Shown one piece after another: positions 7,759 to 13,088 of a DNA stretch of 13,139 bases. Where the stretch lies: the NCBI GenBank assembly GCA_910585015.1, contig CAJUCT010000022.1, positions 59,551-72,689 on the forward strand. The letters are read 5' to 3'. The translations under genes were made by a program, and so were the position numbers. The notes under the pieces were generated by a model. That model was not told the DNA's origin, searched no databases, and saw nothing but the letters and a program-made list of their open reading frames with translations. Source of the DNA: an uncultured Acetatifactor sp. (GTDB lineage Bacteria > Bacillota > Clostridia > Lachnospirales > Lachnospiraceae). Numbering within the stretch: the first letter of the stretch is position 1; every line of letters starts with the position of its first letter.

Positions 7759-9075
7759 ATGAATCTAATTTTATTGTCAGGCGGGAGCGGGAAAAGATTA
7801 TGGCCTTTGTCTAATGATGTACGGTCTAAGCAATTTATAAAAATATTTAGGACAGAGAACGGCGAGTATGAATCTATGGTTCAAAGGGTTTATTGGCAGA
7901 TTAAAGAGATAGATCCGCAAGCAAATATTATGATTGCCACCAGCAAGACGCAGGTCTCCGCAATTCATAATCAGTTGGGCGATGACGTGACTATCAGTGT
8001 GGAACCCTGTCGACGAGATACTTTCCCAGCTATCGCTTTGGCAACGGCGTACCTTCATGATGTACAGGGGATGTCGGAGGATGAGACAGCGGTGGTGTGC
8101 CCCGTAGATCCCTATGTAGAACAGGACTATTTCGAAGCATTGAAGAACCTGGGAGAGCAGGCCGCAAAAGGTGAGGCCAATTTGGTTTTGATGGGGATTG
8201 AGCCGACTTATCCCAGCGAGAAGTATGGGTATATCATACCCCGGAGCAATGGAAATATCAGTGAGGTTGATACATTTAGGGAGAAACCGGATTCGGAAAC
8301 CGCAAAGACCTATATTGCGCAGGGAGCTCTCTGGAACGGCGGTGTCTTTGCCTATAAGCTGGGATATGTCTTGGAGAAGGCCCATGAATTGATAGATTTT
8401 ATTGATTATGCGGATTTGTACCAGAAATATGATACGCTGGAAAAGATCAGTTTTGATTATGCTGTGGCAGAGAGGGAAAGTAAAATTCAAGTTATGCGTT
8501 TTGGAGGACTGTGGAAGGATCTGGGGACTTGGAATACTCTCACAGAGGCAATGGTTGAGGACTCTATCGGCAATGTTATCCCCAATGACACTTGTGAGGA
8601 TGTCCATATTGTAAATGAGTTAGATATGCCTATTTTGTGTATGGGACTCAGGAATGTAATTATTTCTGCCAGTCCGGAGGGAATTCTTGTGGCTGACAAG
8701 GAGCAGTCCTCCTATATTAAGCCATATGTGGATAAGCTCAACAATCAGATTATGTTTGCTGAAAAATCCTGGGGGAGTTTTCAGGTTTTGGATGTGACTG
8801 TGGACAGCATGACTATCAAAGTGACATTGAATCCAGGGCATAAAATGAATTATCACAGCCATAAATACCGGGATGAGATATGGAATGTCATTGCCGGGAG
8901 GGGAACAGTAATCATAGACGGCATGAGACAATCCGTTAAATCAGGAGATGTAGTTACAATGAAGGCAGGCTGCCGACATACTATTATTGCAGAGACAGAG
9001 TTGAAAGTGATAGAAGTACAGCTAGGCTCGGATATTAGTATTCATGATAAGCAAAAATTTCAACTTGAAGAGTAG
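7759..9075 (+). CDS. manC: Mannose-1-phosphate guanylyltransferase with C-terminal cupin
   Basis: A 438-residue enzyme that couples GTP and mannose-1-phosphate to GDP-mannose and PPi, the entry to the Gmd/Fcl/Rmd pathway. The nucleotidyltransferase signature is GGSGKRLWPLSNDVRSKQF from residue 8, with K24 as the signature lysine. Further family blocks are EPCRRDTFPAIALA, VCPVDPY, EKYGYI, FREKPD, LWNGGVF, FDYAVAE and WKDLGTW. Residues ~335-430 form a type II phosphomannose-isomerase-like cupin with H366, H368 and E373 in place of the H-x-H...E metal site, so it may be bifunctional, but the motif departs from consensus (RDEIW for REHW). Usual family members have PKQF and PADH where this one has SKQF and PVDP. 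GGGGGTGG (7747-7754) precedes ATG 7759; upstream ATG 7723 overlaps the regulator and is rejected. Last gene of the operon. Confidence 0.88.
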   Translation: MNLILLSGGSGKRLWPLSNDVRSKQFIKIFRTENGEYESMVQRVYWQIKEIDPQANIMIATSKTQVSAIHNQLGDDVTISVEPCRRDTFPAIALATAYLHDVQGMSEDETAVVCPVDPYVEQDYFEALKNLGEQAAKGEANLVLMGIEPTYPSEKYGYIIPRSNGNISEVDTFREKPDSETAKTYIAQGALWNGGVFAYKLGYVLEKAHELIDFIDYADLYQKYDTLEKISFDYAVAERESKIQVMRFGGLWKDLGTWNTLTEAMVEDSIGNVIPNDTCEDVHIVNELDMPILCMGLRNVIISASPEGILVADKEQSSYIKPYVDKLNNQIMFAEKSWGSFQVLDVTVDSMTIKVTLNPGHKMNYHSHKYRDEIWNVIAGRGTVIIDGMRQSVKSGDVVTMKAGCRHTIIAETELKVIEVQLGSDISIHDKQKFQLEE

Positions 9076-9104
9076 GAACTTTTTATACAGAAACGGCCCA
9101 GATA

Positions 9105-9122
9105 TTGTCACACGAGTGACAA
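9105..9122. repeat. Short inverted repeat after manC
   Basis: TTGTCAC (9105-9111) and GTGACAA (9116-9122) form a perfect 7-bp inverted repeat with a 4-nt loop, 30 bp after the manC stop and just ahead of the terminator. It may be a 3' mRNA stem or a protein-binding palindrome; nothing distinguishes the two. Confidence 0.5.
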
Positions 9123-9134
9123 GCCTGTACACGA

Positions 9135-9170
9135 AAAAGGAGGCTATCTCTCTGATAATGGCCTCCTTTT
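9135..9170 (+). terminator. Rho-independent terminator of the glycan operon
   Basis: AAAAGGAGGC (9135-9144) pairs with GCCTCCTTTT (9161-9170), extended inward by a T-G wobble and two A-T pairs, around a 10-nt loop. The right arm ends in a T-run on the plus strand and the left arm starts with an A-run, so it could act in both directions. It separates manC from the mobile DNA to its right. Confidence 0.85.
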
Positions 9171-9216
9171 ATGGATGTTTAGTAAACGGTAGATAGTGAG
9201 TACCTATACAAAACAT

Positions 9217-9249
9217 GAGCAAACCTGTATGATAGAAACAGATTTGCTC
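9217..9249. repeat. Subterminal hairpin next to the tnpC stop
   Basis: GAGCAAACCTGT (9217-9228) and ACAGATTTGCTC (9238-9249) form a 12-bp stem with one mismatch and a 9-nt loop. It lies 7 bp beyond the tnpC stop codon and inside the proposed IS66 end. It could stop transcription entering or leaving the IS, though no strong T-run follows on either strand. Confidence 0.55.
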
Positions 9250-9255
9250 CAGTCT

Positions 9256-9858
9256 TTATTTCACTTCACTTTTATCAGGCTTGCGGCAATTCGCTGGCAG
9301 GCCTGGTGACCAGGGGAGCAGGTCATCCAGAAAACTGCGGTCTGTATCCTCCAGATGCTTCGGGATCTCGGTAAGCAGATACTCAAAGTAATCATACGGT
9401 TTCAGATTGTTTGCTTTTGCGGTTTCCGCAATGCTGTAGATGATGGCGCTGGACTTTGCACCGGCAATGGTATCGATCATCACCCAGTTTTTCTTGCCGA
9501 TGCAGAATCCGCGGATGGACTGTTCCGCAGCGTTATTGTCCATCGGCACTTCGCCATCATCCAGGAACACTTTCAGGTATTTCTCCTGGTTCAGGGAATA
9601 ATTGAAATCTTCCCACGTCTTGCTTTTCTGCGGCACTTTCGGGAGGTTTTCACGAACCCATGTGAAATAAGCCTCCACCAGGGGCCTTACGCTCAGCTGG
9701 CGGCGGTTTTTCCGTTCCCCGGCCGGGAGATCTTTTAACTGTTTCTCCTCCCGGTAGATCGCCTGTATCATGGTCAGCGCAAGGTATGCGCAGCTGTCCT
9801 TCTGCTTCTGTTTCGGCAGAGCCTTGACCGCTTCGTCAAACCTCCGCCTGGCATGGGA
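9256..9858 (-). pseudogene. tnpC: IS66 transposase TnpC, C-terminal fragment
   Basis: About 200 residues in frame, beginning SHARRRFDEAVKALPKQ (the SHARR block of IS66 transposases) and ending at a TAA (9256-9258). It includes the catalytic Glu of the DDE triad in NNAAEQSIR (Glu codon 9523-9525) and the usual C-terminal region (AETAKANNLKPYDYFEYLL). Upstream of the Ser codon at 9856-9858 the frame runs into the recombinase module and the family similarity stops. The first catalytic Asp is in the other half (12312-13086), and the piece between, which should hold the second Asp, is not present. The fragment cannot be functional alone. Confidence 0.88.
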
Positions 9859-9886
9859 CTTATTCCAGTTCTCGAATAAGTCCCAT
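9853..9886. repeat. 13-8-13 palindrome on the left module junction
   Basis: ATGGGACTTATTC (9853-9865) and GAATAAGTCCCAT (9874-9886) are a perfect 13-bp inverted repeat around the 8-bp spacer CAGTTCTC. The outer left part (ATGGGA) is IS66 coding sequence. The arm and spacer lengths are those of a tyrosine-recombinase core site (for example loxP), and recombinase genes lie next to it. The spacer octamer recurs twice in the adjacent end hairpin (9912-9919 reversed and 9940-9947). Confidence 0.7.
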
Positions 9887-9897
9887 TATCCCAGAAG

Positions 9898-9971
9898 TAT
9901 TGTTATTCTAGGAGAACTGCCAACATCAGCGTAAATCGGCAGTTCTCCGATTTAAATCCCGAATAACAATA
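9898..9971. repeat. Left-end nested hairpin of the recombinase module
   Basis: An outer 11-bp inverted repeat, TATTGTTATTC (9898-9908) with GAATAACAATA (9961-9971), encloses an inner perfect 11-bp repeat, GGAGAACTGCC (9911-9921) with GGCAGTTCTCC (9938-9948), and a 16-nt loop. A 10-bp palindrome GATTTAAATC lies at 9949-9958. There is no T-run, so a terminator role is weak. The position beside the int1 stop mirrors the structure at 12235-12313, favouring an element end or recombination site. Confidence 0.7.
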
Positions 9972-9979
9972 ACTACTTT

Positions 9980-11002
9980 TTACCTTAAGAATTCCGGTAT
10001 GTTATTTTTTCCATTAGTGTTCTCAAAATGAGAATTATCCTTGAGAAACCATTTGTCATTCCACGATTTAAGCTGTTTGTTCATGGTATCCTGCGTTATC
10101 TCTGTATATATCTGAGTGGTCTGCAAGGATACATGCCCGAGAAAGTTCTTAACCACAATAAGCGGAACCCCTGCTTCAAGCATATGGGTGGCAGTAGTAT
10201 GCCTCATGGAATGTGGCGTGTAACTATATCTGAACATTTCAGGATACTCAAGTTTTGCCTTGTCAATGTATTTGGAGTATATTTCCTCAATACAGGCAAC
10301 TGACATCTTCTCATGTGTCTGACTTGAGAACACATGCCGCCCTGTATCATTGATTATTCTACGATGTTCAATATATTTCTTCAACATATTTGAAACATCA
10401 CATGGAATACCTATACGGCGCACCTTTTGACCTTTACCATGTATGTTGATGCCGGCTCGATCAGGATAGAACTGGATATTCCCAACTGTTAAATCACATA
10501 CCTCCTGTGCCCTTGTCCCGCTAGCATACATAAAACACAGCAAAGTCTTGTCTCTTAATCCGATTTCATTACTTGAATCGGGTAATTGGAATAGAGTCTT
10601 GACTTCATCTCTTGTGAATGAGCTTCTGCCTTTACGGGGCACTTTCTTCTTTGGAACTTTTAGTACACAGTTTCTGAAAGTAACTGCTGAACCAAAATCT
10701 CTATTCTGTGCATATATCGAGAATGCTGCAATAGCAGAGAGCCTCTGGTTTCTGGTGCTGACACTGCAGCTACGCTCTGTTTCCAGCCAGCTTAAGAACT
10801 CCATGATCAACTTATCATCAAAGGTACTGAACTCCACCTTATCAGAGGGAATACCTTTTACTGTATATAAGAATTCCATGAGTATACGGAATGTTGCCTT
10901 ATACGAAACTATCGTTGATTGTGATAAGCCCTTTACAGTTGGTAAATATATATTGAAATAACACTCAAGATGATCCATGAAGGAAATTTTTTTATTCTTC
11001 AT
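9980..11002 (-). CDS. Tyrosine recombinase 1 of the divergent pair
   Basis: A 340-residue site-specific recombinase. Residues ~8-100 are the SAM-like core-binding domain and ~125-315 the catalytic domain. The full catalytic set is present: R164 (SGTRAQEV), the HGKGQKVR hairpin lysine near 190-193, H264 and R267 (PHSMRH), H290 (FLGH) and nucleophile Y299. It should cleave and rejoin DNA through a 3'-phosphotyrosine. GGAGGT lies 5 nt upstream of its ATG (11000-11002) on the minus strand. Its start overlaps a 40-codon ORF by 11 bp, suggesting translational coupling. It is a clear paralogue of the plus-strand recombinase at 11202-12227, with the same length and a shared C-terminal IP(E/D)F tail. 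It resembles XerC/D-like integrases, but the target site is unknown. Confidence 0.93.
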   Translation of the reverse strand: MKNKKISFMDHLECYFNIYLPTVKGLSQSTIVSYKATFRILMEFLYTVKGIPSDKVEFSTFDDKLIMEFLSWLETERSCSVSTRNQRLSAIAAFSIYAQNRDFGSAVTFRNCVLKVPKKKVPRKGRSSFTRDEVKTLFQLPDSSNEIGLRDKTLLCFMYASGTRAQEVCDLTVGNIQFYPDRAGINIHGKGQKVRRIGIPCDVSNMLKKYIEHRRIINDTGRHVFSSQTHEKMSVACIEEIYSKYIDKAKLEYPEMFRYSYTPHSMRHTTATHMLEAGVPLIVVKNFLGHVSLQTTQIYTEITQDTMNKQLKSWNDKWFLKDNSHFENTNGKNNIPEFLR

Positions 11003-11114
11003 AGTCTACCTCCGGAAGCAGGTCGCTCATAAATCTTCCAAAGGAATCGATGGACTCCGGAAACAGCTCATTGCTGAATTTTAGGTAGATGTTATGACAA
11101 GCTTTCCATAACAT
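10992..11114 (-). CDS. Tiny ORF upstream of recombinase 1 (40 aa)
   Basis: This ATG-TAA frame encodes 40 residues, begins inside the central palindrome and overlaps the recombinase start by 11 bp. It begins MLWKACHNIYL and ends LLPEVDYEE. The Pro-Glu-Val codons double as the Shine-Dalgarno of the recombinase (CCGGAGGT). An internal FPES repeats the motif. A related peptide (HNIYL...LFPEV) is encoded in the mirror position on the plus strand. No ribosome site of quality is visible ahead of the ATG. It may be a leader peptide coupling translation, or a small partner protein; no known family is recognised. Confidence 0.45.
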   Translation of the reverse strand: MLWKACHNIYLKFSNELFPESIDSFGRFMSDLLPEVDYEE

Positions 11115-11120
11115 CTATCT
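11083..11120. repeat. Central 38-bp palindrome between the divergent recombinases
   Basis: AGGTAGATGTTATG (11083-11096) mirrors CATAACATCTATCT (11107-11120) with one G-T, around AC-AAGCTT-TC, whose HindIII-like hexamer is itself palindromic and marks the axis 11101/11102. The same ATG-TTA-TG start is read on both strands and both tiny ORFs lie across it. Likely roles are an operator shared by both recombinase genes or a recombinase binding site; a strand-exchange core is possible from the arm spacing. Confidence 0.75.
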
Positions 11121-11124
11121 TCAT

Positions 11125-11205
11125 ATGACAGCCGAAAACAGCTGGGATATCCTGGATAAAATGGAGGAATTCAATAAAGGGCTCTTTCCGGAGGTGCTTG
11201 AATGA
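11125..11205 (+). CDS. Tiny ORF upstream of recombinase 2 (26 aa)
   Basis: The frame runs from ATG 11125 to TGA 11203-11205 and overlaps the recombinase 2 ATG by 3 nt of ATGA. It ends FNKGLFPEVLE, resembling the LLPEV end of the mirror ORF, and again its Pro-Glu-Val codons form the recombinase Shine-Dalgarno (CCGGAGGT). The frame is open back to 11098 and would there read QAFHNIYL, like the mirror ORF, but the TGA at 11095-11097 separates this from the palindrome ATG where the mirror has TGG. So this copy may be a 5'-shortened version. Function unknown. Confidence 0.4.
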   Translation: MTAENSWDILDKMEEFNKGLFPEVLE

Positions 11206-12227
11206 AACAGACTTTATTTACAAAGCAGCTTGCGGAATATTTCAACGTGTATTTACCATTAAACAAAAAATGTTCAAAAAATACCATATCCTCATATGCA
11301 GATGGATTTGTGGCTTTGTTCCAGTTTTTCAAGGAGATAAAAGACATTCCGCATTACAGGATCAACTATTCGGATATCACCACAAAGACCATGGATGAAT
11401 ATCTGCTGTGGCTCCAAAGTGAAAAGAATTATAGTGCGGCTTCCCAAAAACAGTGCATATCGGCATTGTCTTCATTTCTGAAATATGCGTCTGGCCGTGA
11501 GATAGCTTCACTTGGGGCATACAATGCAGTTTCCCAGGCACAGACCCCAAAGATTCCAAAGACAGTTTTTACGTATTTTTCCGCGGAAGAGATCAGGATT
11601 TTATTGGGCATTCCAACAACCAAAGGCAAGTCTGGCAGCCGGGATGTTACATTACTGGCTTTGCTTTATGATTCTGGTGCAAGAGCACAGGAGATATGTG
11701 ACATCATGGTCGGTGATCTAACGTTTGCGAAAACTTCCACTGTCAGGATTCGCGGGAAAGGAAACAAGGCACGCGAAATCCCCATTTCTTCAGATGTCGT
11801 GAAACTGATAAAAAGATATCTGGCAGAAAGGGGGAAAACTTTGAAGGATAACAGGGATGAGCATCTGTTTCCAAGCCAAAGATCTGACCGGATAACAACG
11901 GCATGTATCCGAAACCTTGTTCGCAAATATGTAACCCTGGCAAAAAGCAATAATCCGAATCACTTTAAGGAAGAAGATTATTCGCCACACAGTTTCCGCC
12001 ATAGCAAAGCAGTCCACATGCTTGAAGCGGGGATACCACTCATATATATAAGAAACTTTTTGGGTCATGAATCTATTCAGACTACAGAGATTTATCTGCG
12101 CATCCACCAAGGTTCTGTTTCGAGGATATTGAAAGAAAGAAAAACTGAAACAAGTATACCGGATATACTTGAACACCCGCATTCGGAAAATCAGGATATA
12201 CCCGATTTTATCCAGAATGCAAGATAA
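11202..12227 (+). CDS. Tyrosine recombinase 2 of the divergent pair
   Basis: A 341-residue site-specific recombinase with a SAM-like core-binding domain (~8-97) and catalytic domain (~122-312). All catalytic residues are in place: R161 (SGARAQEI), the RGKGNKAR hairpin, H263 and R266 (PHSFRH), H289 (FLGH) and Y298. GGAGGT (11190-11195) lies 6 nt before the ATG. It shares length, domain layout and many residues with the minus-strand recombinase, but the two differ widely in sequence, so the duplication is old and not a recent copy. Both active sites appear intact, which suggests a working heteromeric pair, as in XerC/XerD, rather than one live and one dead copy. It ends 7 bp before the right-end hairpin. 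Confidence 0.93.
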   Translation: MKQTLFTKQLAEYFNVYLPLNKKCSKNTISSYADGFVALFQFFKEIKDIPHYRINYSDITTKTMDEYLLWLQSEKNYSAASQKQCISALSSFLKYASGREIASLGAYNAVSQAQTPKIPKTVFTYFSAEEIRILLGIPTTKGKSGSRDVTLLALLYDSGARAQEICDIMVGDLTFAKTSTVRIRGKGNKAREIPISSDVVKLIKRYLAERGKTLKDNRDEHLFPSQRSDRITTACIRNLVRKYVTLAKSNNPNHFKEEDYSPHSFRHSKAVHMLEAGIPLIYIRNFLGHESIQTTEIYLRIHQGSVSRILKERKTETSIPDILEHPHSENQDIPDFIQNAR

Positions 12228-12234
12228 TAATTAT

Positions 12235-12313
12235 GTTATGAGTTTTTGGGATAAACGGCTGAAATACAGCATTTTTGTAGGTGTCAGCCCCTCTCAAAAA
12301 CTCAGCGCATAAC
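12235..12313. repeat. Right-end nested hairpin of the recombinase module
   Basis: GTTATGAGTTTTTG (12235-12248) pairs with CAAAAACTCAGCGCATAAC (12295-12313), the right arm holding a 5-nt bulge. Inside are GGCTGA (12257-12262) with TCAGCC (12284-12289) and TACA (12265-12268) with TGTA (12276-12279). IS66 coding sequence resumes at the last base of the outer arm. The layout matches the left-end structure (outer GTTAT-containing arm plus inner stem), although the sequences differ. Confidence 0.65.
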
Positions 12314-13086
12314 ACATGTAGCTTTTTGCCCCTGCGGGGCGTCCGTCCTTATTCACCAGCACGGGCGTCTCATCTGCCTGCAGAACATGGTAGCCGTACA
12401 GCTTTTTGTGGAGGTAATCATAGAGTACCGCAAGATATCTGTCTGCGCACTGGATCGTCCAGTTCGCCATGTTCTGCCTGGATATATGCAGGCCGTAACG
12501 TTCAAACTCCTGTTCCTGACGGTAAAGCGGGACTGCATTGACATATTTGGCGTTCATTACCGCCGCCTCCAGCGAGGGGGGAAACAAGGCTCCCCCTTAA
12601 TAAAGTTTCCGGGTGCGGCGCCTTGATGACCTCTTCCGTTTCCTTCCCTGCATATACTTTTACATGGTGTTCCTCCACCTCGATTTTCGCCGGGGTGAAC
12701 CTGTACCTGCGGTATACTTCATCCGGAAGCTGTTTCCAACCGCCTTTCCCAAACCTGTCTTCCAGTTCCTGATCTGCCATGGAATGTTCCACCACAACTA
12801 CCGGCAGCCCCTCCAGGTCTTCTTCCCGTTTGCCCTGCTTTTTCTTCGGTTTTGTGCGGGAAACGCTTTCCGGCTCCTCCTGTGCGTTTTCCTCTCCGGC
12901 AACAGCTTCGGACTCGTCAAAGAATACGATCTTCCCATCCACTTCCATAAAGGAGATCTGGTCTTCGGTTTCATGTTTCTCTGTTGAACGGCCAAACCGG
13001 TGGCGTTTTAGGTCCGCCATCTGTTCCAGTACCAGCTGGAGCGTATGGTCGATATTTTCAAGCTGCTCCTGCTGCGACAGGAACAG
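12312..13086 (-). pseudogene. tnpC: IS66 transposase TnpC, N-terminal fragment, frameshifted and truncated
   Basis: Reading on the minus strand, the frame from 13086 gives LFLSQQEQLENIDHTLQLV and then RFGRSTEKH, the IS66 zinc-finger/N-terminal region up to VSP near 12580. A G6 run on the plus strand (12576-12581) then shifts the frame by one base. The second frame continues PPSLEAAVMNAKYVN, SRQNMANWTIQCADRYL and the first catalytic Asp in QADETPV (Asp codon 12372-12374), and ends at GAKSYM with codons 12315-12323. Five G instead of six would restore one frame. An in-frame TAG at 13087-13089 and loss of similarity mark the truncated 5' end; the normal start codon is missing. Confidence 0.88.
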
Positions 13087-13088
13087 CT

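Larger units (their letters stand above)
9859..12313. mobile_element. Divergent twin tyrosine-recombinase module inserted in tnpC
   Basis: The module is nearly symmetric about 11101/11102. From the centre outward on each side it has a palindrome arm, a tiny ORF, a tyrosine-recombinase gene overlapping that ORF, and a nested hairpin within 10 bp of the recombinase stop. IS66 sequence resumes directly outside (9858 and about 12312). It carries no cargo. Alternatives are a decayed larger integrative element or a chromosomal recombination cassette. The edges were set by where IS66 protein similarity stops, so they may be off by several bases. Confidence 0.65.
9182..13086 (-). mobile_element. Decayed IS66-family element interrupted by a two-recombinase module
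   Basis: The minus-strand halves of an IS66 tnpC lie at 9256-9858 and 12312-13086. The proposed downstream end of the IS is at 9182, where the plus strand reads GTAAACGG; IS66 terminal repeats classically begin GTAA. The other end is truncated at about 13086 inside tnpC, so tnpA, tnpB and the second terminal repeat are absent and no 8-bp target duplication can be paired. The IS66 halves are visibly richer in G+C than the glycan genes and the recombinases, consistent with separate origins. Exact limits are an inference. Confidence 0.6.

Noticed and set aside
7798..8607. Long open frame on the minus strand opposite manC (about 269 codons)
   Set aside because: It lies fully inside a well-supported gene, has no ribosome site and no recognisable motifs. 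It is a by-product of manC codon use.
9105..9122. TTGTCAC/GTGACAA stem as the operon terminator
   Set aside because: It has no T-run, and a far better terminator follows at 9135-9170.
9355..9738. Open plus-strand frames opposite the IS66 halves (also 12613-12987)
   Set aside because: Antisense of clear transposase coding sequence, with no start signals or family features.
9898..9971. Integron attC site or group of attC-like arms
   Set aside because: attC order is RYYYAAC...GTTRRRY; here GTT-containing arms come first and AAC arms last, and neither recombinase shows an integron-specific insert that I can recognise.
11198..11398. Short plus-strand frame overlapping the start of recombinase 2
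   Set aside because: It is out of frame with an intact recombinase and has no independent support.
9859..12313. A RIT (recombinase-in-trio) element or Tn554-like transposon
   Set aside because: Those have recombinases in tandem in one direction, three for RIT; here there are two, divergent, and no third gene.
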